Positions 25,342 to 34,950 of a stretch of DNA of 64,000 nt are shown piece after piece. The translations under genes were made by a program, and so were the position numbers. The stretch comes from Hymenobacter guriensis (lineage in GTDB: Bacteria; Bacteroidota; Bacteroidia; Cytophagales; Hymenobacteraceae), in the NCBI RefSeq assembly GCF_015773195.1, contig NZ_JADWYK010000015.1:62001-126000 (forward strand), written 5' to 3'. The notes below the pieces were generated by a model. It saw only the letters and a program-made list of their open reading frames with translations. It did no database searches and was not told where the DNA came from. Each line of letters opens with the position of its first letter. Positions within the stretch are counted from its first letter, which is position 1.

Positions 25342-27024
25342 TTGACGTTTCACGAATTCAACCTCCACGACGACCTGCTGGCCGGCGTGGACGCCATGAA
25401 CTACCAGCAGGCCACGCCCATCCAGGAACAGGCCATTCCGCGCATTCTCGAAGGCAAAGACCTGATTGCCTGCGCTCAGACCGGCACCGGCAAAACCGCC
25501 GCTTACCTGCTGCCCCTGCTCGACAAGATTTCGCACGCCAAACACGGCACCACTTCCACGCTGGTGCTGGTACCCACCCGTGAGCTGGCCACCCAGATCG
25601 ACGAGCAGATAACCGGCTTTGGCTACTTCGTCGAAGCCAGCTCCATTGCCATCTACGGCGGGGGGAAATCCGAAGGTTGGGAGCAGCAGAAGCGCGCCCT
25701 TACCTCCGGCGCCGACATCATCGTGGCCACGCCCGGCCGCCTTATTGCCCACATGCAGATGGGCTACGTGAAGTTTGAGGACCTGAAGTATCTGGTGCTC
25801 GATGAGGCCGATAAGATGATGGACATGGGCTTCTCCGATGACATCCTCAACATCGTGCGGCAGCTGCCCAAACAGCGCCAGACGCTGCTGTTCTCGGCCA
25901 CCATGCCCAGCAAAATCCGGGACTTCTCGCAGCAGCTGCTTCAGAATCCCGAGGAAATCCGGCTGGCCGTGAGCAAGCCCGCCGCTGGCATCGACCAGCA
26001 GTTCTACCTGGCTTTCGACCGCCAGAAGATTTACCTGCTCGAGCACATCATCAAAACCCAGGATGTGCAGAGCATGGTGCTTTTCACCAGCCAGAAAGCG
26101 GCGGTGGGCGGTATCGTCCGGGCCATTAATAAGCTCGGCATCGAGGCCCGCGGCATCAGCTCCGACCGGACCCAGGAGGAACGCGAGGAAATCATGCGGG
26201 CCTTCAAAAACAAGCAGTTCCCCATCCTGGTAGCTACCGACGTACTCAGCCGGGGCATCGATATCGACTCACTCAGCCACGTAGTAAACTACGATATTCC
26301 ACGCGCCGCCGAGGACTACGTGCACCGCATTGGCCGCACGGCCCGCGCCGCTACCAAAGGCACGGCCATCACCTTCATTGCCGATCAGGACCAGGACCGG
26401 GTGCTGAAGATTGAGAAGCTGATTGAGCGCGAAGTCGAAAAGCAAAGCATTACGGAAGCCCTGGGTTTGGGCGAAGCGCCCGAGTTCGACCCTAAGCGCT
26501 TCAGCGGACTGCGCGGCAAAGTTGGGGGCCGGCCCGAGCGGGGCGGCCGCTCCGGCGGCGCGGGCCACGACCGGGGCCCGCGCCCCGAGGGTAGCCGTGG
26601 CCCCCGCGAAGGTGGGCGCTCCGGCGGCCGCGGCGACAAAGGCTCCCGCCCCGAGCGCGGCGACAAGCCCGACGCCGACCAGCAGGCCCGCATTGCCAAG
26701 GCCCAGGCTGCCCTGGCTGCTCTTGATGCCGGCCAGGCCCCGGCCCAGCCCTACCAGCGCCCCCCGCGCGAGCCCCGCCCCGAAGGCGAAGCGAAGGATG
26801 GCGCAAGCCAGGCCCGCCCGCCCCGCCGGGAGCCCCGTGCTCCGCGCCCGCCTCGCTCCGAGGGTGAAGTCGATAGCACGGCCCCCCGGGCCGAAGGTGA
26901 GCTACCTGCCGAAGGCCAGCGCCGCCGCAAGCGCGGGGGCCGCAACCGCAAGCGCAGCGACCGGCCCGCGGGCACGGGCGCTGAGGTTACCCCAGCTGCT
27001 CCCGCCTCCCCCGGCGCCGAGTAA
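25342..27024 (+). CDS. DEAD-box RNA helicase with long basic RG-rich tail
   Basis: A 560-residue ATP-dependent RNA helicase (RhlE/CsdA-like) that remodels RNA in the cytoplasm. Motifs in order are FHEFNL (upstream aromatic), ATPIQEQAIP (Q motif), AQTGTGKT (Walker A, about residue 45), PTRELA, ATPGR, DEAD within VLDEADKMMDMGF, SAT, and HRIGRTARA. Residues 395-560 are a low-complexity Arg/Gly/Pro/Glu-rich tail, likely an RNA-binding disordered extension. The start is the TTG at 25342; the next Met would remove the aromatic position that precedes the Q motif. A perfect terminator follows. Confidence 0.93.
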   Translation: MTFHEFNLHDDLLAGVDAMNYQQATPIQEQAIPRILEGKDLIACAQTGTGKTAAYLLPLLDKISHAKHGTTSTLVLVPTRELATQIDEQITGFGYFVEASSIAIYGGGKSEGWEQQKRALTSGADIIVATPGRLIAHMQMGYVKFEDLKYLVLDEADKMMDMGFSDDILNIVRQLPKQRQTLLFSATMPSKIRDFSQQLLQNPEEIRLAVSKPAAGIDQQFYLAFDRQKIYLLEHIIKTQDVQSMVLFTSQKAAVGGIVRAINKLGIEARGISSDRTQEEREEIMRAFKNKQFPILVATDVLSRGIDIDSLSHVVNYDIPRAAEDYVHRIGRTARAATKGTAITFIADQDQDRVLKIEKLIEREVEKQSITEALGLGEAPEFDPKRFSGLRGKVGGRPERGGRSGGAGHDRGPRPEGSRGPREGGRSGGRGDKGSRPERGDKPDADQQARIAKAQAALAALDAGQAPAQPYQRPPREPRPEGEAKDGASQARPPRREPRAPRPPRSEGEVDSTAPRAEGELPAEGQRRRKRGGRNRKRSDRPAGTGAEVTPAAPASPGAE

Positions 27025-27043
27025 CAAGCTCCACACCGCAAGC

Positions 27044-27080
27044 AAAAGGCACCGCTACAGCTGTAGCGGTGCCTTTTTTG
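27044..27080 (+). terminator. Rho-independent terminator after the helicase gene
   Basis: AAAAGGCACCGCTACAG (27044-27060) is followed at once by its reverse complement (27061-27077) and a T-run. It ends the helicase transcript. Confidence 0.9.
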
Positions 27081-27185
27081 TAACTTCCGGGCTCAGGCAA
27101 AATTACATTTGACTTAAATCCAGAGTACCTGAAAATGAACGTAAAAAACCATTTTAGGTTGAAATCAGGTTGACGGCTGCCGCAT

Positions 27186-27221
27186 AAAAAACACCTTCTC
27201 CGCAGCGCAGAGAAGGTGTTT
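27186..27221 (-). terminator. Terminator of the GH43 gene
   Basis: AAACACCTTCTC (27189-27200) and GAGAAGGTGTTT (27210-27221) form a 12-bp stem with a 9-base loop. Read on the minus strand, a run of T follows. It lies 34 bases after the GH43 stop and marks the end of PUL 2. Confidence 0.85.
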
Positions 27222-27254
27222 GCATGAGTCCCTACCTTCAAGTCTCAGGACCAA

Positions 27255-28991
27255 CTATTTCACCAGAACCAAGCGTTGGCTCTGCGTCTTACCATCAAGT
27301 TGCAGGCGGCAGGTGTAGATGCCCGCCGGCAATGCTTTCCCTTCCAGGGTGAGCTGATATTCCCGGCCGCCTTCAGCCGTGGCGTCGAAGAGCGTGGCTA
27401 CCGGCTGGCCCAGGGCATTGTAGAGCCGTACCTGAGCCGGAGTACTCGCCCCAGCGCGGAACTGTACGGTAGTACGGTCGGTGAAAGGGTTTGGATACGC
27501 TTCCAAGGGCTGCTCCAGTACAGGGGCGGCCGCCTTGGTGACGGTGCCCGAAGTGCGGGCTCCCGCCCCGGCAATGTACCAGCGCTGGCCTCGGTTGCCG
27601 TTCTGGTCCCACAAAGCCAGCTGGGTGCCGGCCGCAGAGGAGGCTCCGGGTACTTCAATCACCCGCGTGCCTGTCAGGGAAGTCATCAGATAGGCCCCAT
27701 CAGCCGTGCGCTCAATCTTGAATTTCTGGCAGTTGTTGTTCAGATAAGGCCAGAGCTGCAGCTTGGCGCCGTTGCTGGCGCTGCAGTTCACCACATCAGC
27801 CGCCAGCCCGCCCTGGGCGTTGGTAATCTTGTAGGCGCCGTCGCCCACGGGTGCGAAGTCCCACTTCTGGCACGTGAGGTTATTGTACGTTCCCTGGGCA
27901 ATAGCCTGCCCCTGCACACCGGTGCAGCCCCAGGCATCCCACGATAGGCCGCTGTTCTGGTTGGTGATGCGGTAGCGCCCGGCCGCCACCCAGTCGCGCG
28001 TTACAAAGGGCCAGCCATCCGCCCCGCTGCCACCCAGGTTGGCAATATCGAGCTTGGCGTTGCCGTTGTCGTTGCCGTCGTAGTAGTGCATTGACACGAA
28101 GTTGGCCCCATTCTCGCGCAGCAGACCAAAGTGGCCAGGGCCGATGTATTTGCCGGAAGAGGACAAGATGCGCGTGCCGCCGTTGCTGCGCAGGTCTACG
28201 TTATTTTTGTCTTTGTAAGGTCCGTTGATGCTAGTGGAGCGGCCCATCACCAGATAGTAGGTGCTGTTTACGCCCTGGCAGCAGGCGCCACGGTTGACCA
28301 CGAGGTAGTAGTAGCTGCCTTCCTTGAACAAGTACGGCGCTTCCCAGGAGGCCCGGCTACCGCCTGCTACGTGTACCACGGCAGCACCCGCCTTCTTCAG
28401 TCCCGTAGCGGCGTCGAGCTCAATAATACCAATGCCGCCGGAAAACGAGCCATAAGTCATGTACACCCGGCCGTTGCTGTCCTTGAGCAAGGCCGGGTCA
28501 ATGGCGTTGATGTCCGTTTGCGTGGCCGATGAAACCACCATGCCCAGGTCCGTCCATTTGTAGCTGGCCGAGTTCTGGTCAAGCGTGGGACTGGTAGCCA
28601 CGCCAATGGCTGAGCGCGGGGAGCCGAACGTGGAGCAGGAATAATAGAGGTAGTACTTGCCATTCATGTACAGCACGTCGGGCGCCCAGAATGTGCCGTC
28701 GAAGCCGGGCACCGCTTGATTGATCCACGAAGGCCAGGTGCCAATGGGAAACACCGATTTGGGCGCCGTAGTCCAGCGAAACAAGTCCGTGGAATACGCC
28801 GCGTAGATACCCGCCCCGGTCGTAAACATCCAGTATTTGCTGCCGTCCTTGATGAGCGTCGACGGGTCGTGAGAGCCGGTAGCTCCATCCAGAGCCCTCA
28901 CCGGGGTGTTAAATCCAATCAGCAGCACCCAAAATAGAGTGGCAGCCCGAAGCAGCCGTTTCCATGTGTTCAACCGGTTGGTTTTATCCAT
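27255..28991 (-). CDS. GH43 arabinanase-type enzyme with ricin-B module and T9SS sorting domain
   Basis: A 578-residue secreted enzyme, predicted endo-1,5-alpha-L-arabinanase. The five-bladed propeller has HDPS (base Asp42), FWAPDVLYMNGKYYLYYS, INAIDPALL (Asp165) and WEAPY (acid Glu217). A ricin-type beta-trefoil (CBM13-like) covers about residues 338-475, with three QKW/QKF/QRW repeats. Residues 496-578 are a type A T9SS sorting domain (AYPNPFTD onward). The ATG at 28991 starts a good signal peptide and lies downstream of twin palindromes; longer in-frame starts at 29087 and 29189 would put the palindromes at or inside the coding region. Confidence 0.88.
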   Translation of the reverse strand: MDKTNRLNTWKRLLRAATLFWVLLIGFNTPVRALDGATGSHDPSTLIKDGSKYWMFTTGAGIYAAYSTDLFRWTTAPKSVFPIGTWPSWINQAVPGFDGTFWAPDVLYMNGKYYLYYSCSTFGSPRSAIGVATSPTLDQNSASYKWTDLGMVVSSATQTDINAIDPALLKDSNGRVYMTYGSFSGGIGIIELDAATGLKKAGAAVVHVAGGSRASWEAPYLFKEGSYYYLVVNRGACCQGVNSTYYLVMGRSTSINGPYKDKNNVDLRSNGGTRILSSSGKYIGPGHFGLLRENGANFVSMHYYDGNDNGNAKLDIANLGGSGADGWPFVTRDWVAAGRYRITNQNSGLSWDAWGCTGVQGQAIAQGTYNNLTCQKWDFAPVGDGAYKITNAQGGLAADVVNCSASNGAKLQLWPYLNNNCQKFKIERTADGAYLMTSLTGTRVIEVPGASSAAGTQLALWDQNGNRGQRWYIAGAGARTSGTVTKAAAPVLEQPLEAYPNPFTDRTTVQFRAGASTPAQVRLYNALGQPVATLFDATAEGGREYQLTLEGKALPAGIYTCRLQLDGKTQSQRLVLVK

Positions 28992-29128
28992 GTACTGTTC
29001 AGTTACTCTGCTGCTAAGCGTTGCCGCGCTGCCGTCAGCCGCGTTTACTCGGCTTGAAGGTCCCTTTTCGTGTAGTGCGTGTTTCATGGAAAGAAAGTGG
29101 GAATTGGATGAGGGAAGAATGAAAAGAG

Positions 29129-29175
29129 CACAATCGATTGTGAAGAAGCTTAAAAAGAGAATAACAATCGATTGT
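29129..29175. promoter_or_regulatory. Twin ACAATCGATTGT palindromes upstream of the GH43 gene
   Basis: CACAATCGATTGTG (29129-29142) is a perfect 14-base palindrome and ACAATCGATTGT (29164-29175) repeats its 12-base core. The centres are 34 bases apart, about three helical turns. Paired palindromes of this type are typical of LacI-family or similar dimeric repressors. The stretch 29190-29420 has no gene that I can support. Confidence 0.6.
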
Positions 29176-29420
29176 GTAAAGGAATACAACAGATTAGATC
29201 AAGCAATTTGCTACACGAATTCAGGAATGCCGCCGCGAATTCTGTTCTAGATAGAGACCAAAACTTTCCGGCTTTCAGACAATACAAATAAATAGAAGGT
29301 GATGCTAAGCTCCAAGGCCCTGCCTTCATTTAATTGAATAACATCTTGGCTTTCACTATACACCGTGTTTGACTACAAAAGGTGCCCTAGTACATAAGCC
29401 AGCATATGTGCTATGCCCAC

Positions 29421-29453
29421 AAAAAAGCCGCGCCTCTTGCAGGAGGCGCGACT
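29421..29453 (-). terminator. Terminator of the GH3 gene
   Basis: CGCGCCTC (29429-29436) and GAGGCGCG (29443-29450) make an 8-bp stem with a 6-base loop. Read on the minus strand, six T residues follow. It lies about 36 bases after the GH3 stop. Confidence 0.82.
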
Positions 29454-29485
29454 CGTACTCTTCACTCACTCTTATGCGTAAATCC

Positions 29486-31912
29486 TTAGTATACTTCCAG
29501 CGACCGACTGTACGAGTTGTTGTCTTCCAGCCATTCCTTCAGCTTTTTGTCGGAGTCGATGGTGGCTCGCACGGTGGTTTTGCCGGCGGTCGGGGTTTGC
29601 CAGGTGCTTTGCGTAGCCGGAACAAGCGTAGCCTGTCCCGGCTGGAGCGTGAGGCTGGTGCCGGGCGCGCTGGCTACGGTAGCGTTGTTCACGCTGAAGC
29701 TCAGGTTCAGCTTCTGGCCCATTACGGGGGCATTGCCCAGGTTACGCACCAGCGCGTAGAACCGCACCGCCTCCCCTGCTCTGGGGAATCGGGGCAAGCT
29801 GAATACTTCCGTTACTTTCAGATCGGGGCGGGCAGCGCCGCTTTTCAGGGTCACATCTTGGGTTAGCTGCAGCCGGTCCGAAGCACCACCGATGCGCACG
29901 GTGTAGCGGCCGGCATTTACCTGATAAGCTTTCTGCTGCTCGTTCCAGCGGTAGAAATCTTCGGCTGTAAGCTGGAAAGTCACGGTTTTCTTTTCACCGG
30001 GAGCCAGCGTCAGGCGCTCAAAGCCTTTCAACTCCTTTTTGGGCATCCACACTGGCGAGCTGTGCGTGGTCAGGTAAAGCTGAGCTACTTCGTCCCCGGC
30101 CAGCTTGCCGGTGTTCTGCACATCTACCATTACCTGCACCGGCGCACCAGCTACCAGCGAGCTGGCGGAGGTGCGCAGGTTGCTGTACTGAAAAGTGGTG
30201 TAGCTCAGGCCCGCGCCGAAGGCAAACTCCGGGGTCAGGGCTTTCTCGTCGTACCAGCGGTAGCCGTTGCCGAAGTCGTCGGTGAAGTCATCATTCCACT
30301 CGGGCAGCTGGCTGTCGGCGGTGGGCATGGTCACGGGCATGCGGCCGGCGGGGTTGTAGTCCCCAAACAGCACATCGGCCAGCGCCGTGCCGGCTTCCTG
30401 CCCGGCGTAGAAGGAGTACACCAGCCCTTTGGCGGCGGGCAGGCTTTCGTGCATGGAGCACACGCCCCCGCTTTGCAGCACCACCACCACGTTGGGGTTC
30501 ACACGGGCCAGCGCCCGAATCAGGCGCTGCTGCATGCCGGGTAGTACGGTGGAGTTGTTCACCCGGTCGCTGCCACCGTTGTAGCCCTCTCCTTCCTGGG
30601 TGAGGTCGAGGCCGCCGGCAAACACCACCACATCGGCCTGGCGGGCCAGCTCGGTAGCTGCCCGGAAGCCGGTAGTGTCGATGCTGTTAATATCGCAGCC
30701 CTTGGCGTAGTATACCTTGGTAGCGCCCAGCTTGGTATCCAGTGCCTGCTTGAGGCTCACGGCGTAGGCCGGCGTCGTTTCGCTGCTGCCAAAGCAGTTC
30801 AGGTTCGACTGGTCGGCGTTGGGTCCGATAACGGCAATGTGCCTGGTTGTGCTCTTGTTGAAAGGCAGCACATTGCCCGCATTTTTCAGCAGCACCACGG
30901 ACTCGCGGGCTCCCTGCAGGGCTACTTCCTGGTGGGCGGGCGTGTTGGCCGATTTAGCAGGCGTGGAAGTCGGGTAGAAATCCAGCATCCCGGCCATGAT
31001 TTTGGAACGGAGCACGTTACGCACGGCCGCGTCAATCACCGTCATGGGCACTTTGCCGCTGGCGACGAGGCCGGGCAGATCTTTCTGGTAGTCGTCGGAG
31101 CCCATGCACACGTCGTTGCCGGCCACAATGGCTTTCTGGCTGTCGTGCACCGCGTCCCAGTCGGATACTACATAGAACGGGAAACCCCAGCGCTGGCGCA
31201 GCACCGTGTTCATCAGGTACGGACTTTCGGCCGCATGTTCCCCGTTGATCAGATTGTAGGAAGACATCACGCTGAGCGCGCCGCCTTCCTGCACCGCCAT
31301 GCGGAAGTTGTAGCCGAACTGCTCCATCACGCCCCGGTCGGTGAAAATCTGGTTGCGGCTGTGGCGCGTGCTCTGCTTGCCTTCAATCATGAAGTGCTTG
31401 GCCGTGGCCATCACCGGCGTGGTCTGGATGCCGCGAATGATGTAGCCGCTCAGCTGCCCGATGAGGAAAGGGTCTTCGCCACCGGCCTCGGCGTTGCGGC
31501 CGGCGCGCGGATCCTGCACTATATCAAGGCAGGGGCCGAGTTGCTGATGCTTGCCATAGGCCCAGAATTCCTCACCCATGGCCTGACCCAGGCGGTACGC
31601 CAGGGCCCGGTTCCAGGTGGAAGCCACAGCCATACCCGTCGGGAACGACGAAGCCCGCTCGAAGCGCACCCCGTGGGGGCCATCGTCCATCACGAAGCCG
31701 GGCACTTTCAGCCGCTCGTTGGTGGGCGTGGTCATGAAGCCGTTGTTGTAAAGCTGGGCCAGCTTTTCCTCGGTGCTCATCTGCTGCAGCAGGCTTTCTA
31801 CGCGGGCATCGGCGGTGAGAGGCAGCTGCTGCGCCTGCCCCGAGTGGTAGCCCAGCAAACCCAGCGAGAAAACAAACGCCGTACGGCGCAACGGTAACAG
31901 AATACTCAGCAT
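29486..31912 (-). CDS. GH3 beta-glucosidase with C-terminal CARDB-like domain
   Basis: An 808-residue exported GH3 enzyme, expected to release glucose from beta-linked oligosaccharides. A signal peptide ends SGQAQ. The nucleophile is Asp251 in VVSDWDAVH; KHFMIEG and the ARESVVLLKN block are further family marks. A fibronectin III-like domain covers about residues 590-690, and a CARDB-like beta-sandwich (about 700-805, PDLKVTEVFSLP) is added at the C-terminus. There is no lipobox or T9SS tail, so it is probably periplasmic. It follows the MFS gene by 76 bases on the same strand, consistent with cleavage of laminarin oligosaccharides followed by glucose uptake. Confidence 0.92.
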   Translation of the reverse strand: MLSILLPLRRTAFVFSLGLLGYHSGQAQQLPLTADARVESLLQQMSTEEKLAQLYNNGFMTTPTNERLKVPGFVMDDGPHGVRFERASSFPTGMAVASTWNRALAYRLGQAMGEEFWAYGKHQQLGPCLDIVQDPRAGRNAEAGGEDPFLIGQLSGYIIRGIQTTPVMATAKHFMIEGKQSTRHSRNQIFTDRGVMEQFGYNFRMAVQEGGALSVMSSYNLINGEHAAESPYLMNTVLRQRWGFPFYVVSDWDAVHDSQKAIVAGNDVCMGSDDYQKDLPGLVASGKVPMTVIDAAVRNVLRSKIMAGMLDFYPTSTPAKSANTPAHQEVALQGARESVVLLKNAGNVLPFNKSTTRHIAVIGPNADQSNLNCFGSSETTPAYAVSLKQALDTKLGATKVYYAKGCDINSIDTTGFRAATELARQADVVVFAGGLDLTQEGEGYNGGSDRVNNSTVLPGMQQRLIRALARVNPNVVVVLQSGGVCSMHESLPAAKGLVYSFYAGQEAGTALADVLFGDYNPAGRMPVTMPTADSQLPEWNDDFTDDFGNGYRWYDEKALTPEFAFGAGLSYTTFQYSNLRTSASSLVAGAPVQVMVDVQNTGKLAGDEVAQLYLTTHSSPVWMPKKELKGFERLTLAPGEKKTVTFQLTAEDFYRWNEQQKAYQVNAGRYTVRIGGASDRLQLTQDVTLKSGAARPDLKVTEVFSLPRFPRAGEAVRFYALVRNLGNAPVMGQKLNLSFSVNNATVASAPGTSLTLQPGQATLVPATQSTWQTPTAGKTTVRATIDSDKKLKEWLEDNNSYSRSLEVY

Positions 31913-31988
31913 GAAGCTAGCAGATGGGTGAAACTTCTGACCGCGGCTTTACTGCGGCAGTAATATTTGACGGCTGGCTTAATCAGCC

Positions 31989-33257
31989 TTACCCATCTTG
32001 CCGAACGTGCCCTTTCAGGCCGTACCACATGATGTAGAGGTAGCAAAGCACGGGCAGCACGAAGGCCATCCGTAGAGAGCTAGCATCGGCAATGGCTCCG
32101 AACAGCAGGGGCACCAGCGCGCCGCCCACAATAGCTACGTTCAGCAGCCCGGAAGCGGCCTCCGTATGCCGGCCCAGCCCGGCTACCGCCAGCGTGAAGA
32201 TGGTAGCAAACATGATAGAGTTCATCAGCCCTACGGCCAGCAAGCTCCACATAGCTACCTGGCCGGTGCTAGCCACCGAAATCAGAATAAGTACCACTGC
32301 GCCTACGGCCGTAAAGGCCAGCAGACGGCCAGGATTCAGTTTATTGAGCAGGTAGGCGCCCAGGAAGCGGCCCACCATAGCGCCCCCCCAGTAGTAGGCC
32401 ACTTTGTCGCCGGCCACTTTAGGCGCCAGACCAGCCACATCGGGCAGGTGCAGGTAGGAAACGATATGAGAACCAATGGCTACCTCCCCGCCCACGTAGG
32501 CGAAGATGCCTACTGCTCCTAGCAGCAGGTGCCGGTAGTGCCAGATCTGACGCCCGGCCTGCCCGGCCGGCTCTTCGGCGTGGGTGATGCGCGGCAGTTT
32601 CAGAAAAGCCAACAGGATGCTGATAACCAGCAGCACGCCCCCTATGGCCAGATATGGCGTTTGCACGGCACGCACATCAATGGCAGCGGCCGAGGTAGCG
32701 GTATCCAGGTCGGGCAGGTTAGAGAGAATCAGGGCTGAGCCCAACAGCGGAGCTACCGTAGTGCCCAGCGAGTTGAAGGCCTGCGTGAGGGTAAGCCGGG
32801 CCGGCGCTGACTGGGGCGGGCCCAGAATAGCCACGTAGGGGTTGCCGGCTACCTGCAACAGGACTACCCCGGTAGCCAGTACAAATAAGGCAGCCAGAAA
32901 GAACCCGTAGGAACGGCTGTCGGCGGCCGGGTAAAACAGGAAGCAGCCCAGCGCCGCTACCATAAATCCTACCAGCATGCCGCCTTTGTACCCGATGCGC
33001 TGCACCAGAAATCCTGCAGGGATACCCATGAAGAAGTAGGCCCCGAAGAAGCACAGGTTGATGAGGTTGGCCTGCGCGTAACTCAGGTCGAAAATGGCCT
33101 TGAGGTAAGGAATCAGGATGTCGTTCAGACAGGTAATGAACCCCATCATGAAAAACAGGACCGTGAGCGAAGCCAGAGCCGACGTGTAGCGAGGCGATGC
33201 CCCCGAAGGGTCGGTAGTGGCGGGGGCAGAAACTGAGGAGGGAGCGGCCAGAGCCAT
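31989..33257 (-). CDS. MFS sugar transporter, FucP/GluP type
   Basis: A 422-residue, 12-helix major facilitator of the fucose/glucose-galactose:H+ symporter group. Family traits are FFMMGFITCLNDILIPYLK in the first helix, a GIPAGFLVQRIGYKGG loop, and ATGVVLLQVAGNPYVAILG, the family's typical helix-5 segment. It should import the monosaccharide released by the GH3 enzyme. The ATG at 33257 gives a short N-terminal tail; an earlier in-frame start at 33302 would lie in the upstream hairpin region. Confidence 0.9.
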   Translation of the reverse strand: MALAAPSSVSAPATTDPSGASPRYTSALASLTVLFFMMGFITCLNDILIPYLKAIFDLSYAQANLINLCFFGAYFFMGIPAGFLVQRIGYKGGMLVGFMVAALGCFLFYPAADSRSYGFFLAALFVLATGVVLLQVAGNPYVAILGPPQSAPARLTLTQAFNSLGTTVAPLLGSALILSNLPDLDTATSAAAIDVRAVQTPYLAIGGVLLVISILLAFLKLPRITHAEEPAGQAGRQIWHYRHLLLGAVGIFAYVGGEVAIGSHIVSYLHLPDVAGLAPKVAGDKVAYYWGGAMVGRFLGAYLLNKLNPGRLLAFTAVGAVVLILISVASTGQVAMWSLLAVGLMNSIMFATIFTLAVAGLGRHTEAASGLLNVAIVGGALVPLLFGAIADASSLRMAFVLPVLCYLYIMWYGLKGHVRQDG

Positions 33258-33304
33258 AGTCGAGCGAAAAAAAGGTGAGCAAACAGCCCGGGAAGGGCAC
33301 AAAA

Positions 33305-33393
33305 TAGCCTATACCCGGCCGGTGCGACGGCAGCCGACCGGGTATAGGCTGATCAGGAGCGGAGTGGCAAAGCTATAGCAATATTAATGTTGC
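33305..33393 (-). promoter_or_regulatory. MFS-GH3 promoter: -7 box, palindromic operator and leader hairpin
   Basis: The minus-strand -7 box TAGCTTTG is at 33375-33368. Directly upstream lies the near-perfect 16-base palindrome GCAATATTAATGTTGC (33378-33393), placed where a repressor would block the polymerase. Downstream in the predicted leader, AGCCTATACCCGG (33305-33317) pairs with CCGGGTATAGGCT (33338-33350) in a 13-bp hairpin. Confidence 0.5.
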
Positions 33394-33626
33394 CCACCTA
33401 GTTTCTGCGTGGTTACCTGTCCGCCCGTTTCAAGAGGCAGTTGGTACAGAGTGCAGGTAGATGTTTTCATCATGCTAGAAAGTGATTAGATGCTGGTTTC
33501 AGTAATTCCTGAGTTGTCGCAAACAAAAATGAAAGCAGCCGGACAGCCGGCAAAGCAGCCCAAACAAAGCAGTCCAAACGAAATAGCACCTTCTCTGAGG
33601 AAAGCGGCTTTTCTGCTGTTCCTAAA

Positions 33627-33663
33627 GGGCCGGCGTGCTCCCCTTACATTGCTACGCCGGCCC
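33627..33663 (-). terminator. Probable terminator after the first GH16 gene
   Basis: GGGCCGGCGT (33627-33636) and ACGCCGGCCC (33654-33663) form a 10-bp GC-rich stem. On the minus strand a short T-run (CCTTTAGG) follows. The remainder of 33394-33741 shows no gene. Confidence 0.55.
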
Positions 33664-33741
33664 CGGAACCGAACCAACGAGGCAGAGCCTGCGCCGGGGC
33701 GGATAAACAGCGGGTGGGGCGTCTCCCCTGCCCGCTATGTT

Positions 33742-34620
33742 TTATTCTGCTTTCATGCGATAGATACGCACGTAATCCACCAGCATACGCTGCGGAAAGG
33801 CGGTTTCGTCGATGCCTTTAGCGCCACCCCACTCGCCTCCCACCGCTACGTTCAGCAGCAGGTGAAACGGGTGGTCCCAGGGCCAGACTTCCCAGCCCGT
33901 GCGCTCGTTGGTGCTGGTGAAATACGCCTTGTCATCCACAAAGGCCGTAATGGATTCGGGCGTCCATTCCACCGCATATACATGAAATGCGCTGGTGGCA
34001 TCAGCCACCTGAATGGTAGCCGTTTTTTGGTTGTTGGTACGGAAGTAGTATTTGTTGCAGTGGGTGGAAGCGTGTACCACACCGGGGTCATACCCTACGT
34101 ACTCCATAATGTCAATTTCGCCGTTATCAGGCCAGCTTTTATTGCCGTACGGCCAATCATCGGGCAGCATCCAGATGGCAGGCCAGATGCCGCGCCCCCC
34201 TGGCAGCTGCGCCCGGATTTCAAAGCGGCCGTAGGCCTGGCTACCTCCTTTTCCGGCGCCCCCAAGCGAAACCAGCCGAGCAGATGTATAGGCGTTACCC
34301 GGGTTCAGCTGCTCACGCCGCGCTTCTATCACTAGGTTGCCATTCTCAACGCGGGCGTTTTCCGAACGGGCCTTGGTGTAAAACTGTAGCTCCCTGTTTC
34401 CCCAGCCGCTACCACCTTCGTCGTAGCCCCATTTAGCTGGGTCGGGCAGGCCATTCTGGTCAAACTCATCCTGCCAGGCTAGTTCCTTGAAAGTGTATTT
34501 GATGGCAGTAGAGCCGCCGGTAGTACCAGTACCTTTGGGCGGCGTCAGTGGCGTAGTACAAGCCCCAGTCGCCAGCAAGCCCTCCAGCAGCAAGACAGAA
34601 AGCGAATTTCGCAGCTTCAT
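33742..34620 (-). CDS. GH16 endo-beta-1,3-glucanase (laminarinase-type) lipoprotein
   Basis: A 292-residue GH16 enzyme anchored as a lipoprotein (lipobox LLATGAC, Cys21), probably on the cell surface. The catalytic motif is GEIDIMEYVG, with nucleophile Glu168, assisting Asp170 and acid/base Glu173. WQDEF near the N-terminus and GGRGIWPAIWMLPDD are typical of laminarinases. Full-length for a single-domain enzyme. It should cut beta-1,3-glucan into oligosaccharides for the SusCD pair. The ATG at 34620 is preferred to a TTG two codons upstream. Confidence 0.92.
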   Translation of the reverse strand: MKLRNSLSVLLLEGLLATGACTTPLTPPKGTGTTGGSTAIKYTFKELAWQDEFDQNGLPDPAKWGYDEGGSGWGNRELQFYTKARSENARVENGNLVIEARREQLNPGNAYTSARLVSLGGAGKGGSQAYGRFEIRAQLPGGRGIWPAIWMLPDDWPYGNKSWPDNGEIDIMEYVGYDPGVVHASTHCNKYYFRTNNQKTATIQVADATSAFHVYAVEWTPESITAFVDDKAYFTSTNERTGWEVWPWDHPFHLLLNVAVGGEWGGAKGIDETAFPQRMLVDYVRIYRMKAE

Positions 34621-34950
34621 TAGCAAGAGGTTACAAACGAGCAGTAAGGGGCGCTACCGCCACTAAAAAGCATACGGAAGAATTCCACCTGTTTTGAGTG
34701 GATACTGCTAGCCGAAAACAAAGTGAGAAAATATCAACAGCGGCTGAATAACAGCCGGAGGATTCGCAGGGAACACGACCAGATGGCCGTAGTAGTACTC
34801 CGGGTTGTGGCCACGCAATGGCCCCTGTCTGCCGGTGTACTGTCAGACTCAGTAGAGAAGCAGTGCTTATGTCTACATTGCCACGCAGCATTTATAGCCC
34901 CCGCAGCAAGGCAAGTACACTTAACAAGTTCTCTTAGTTAGGTAGCAGCA

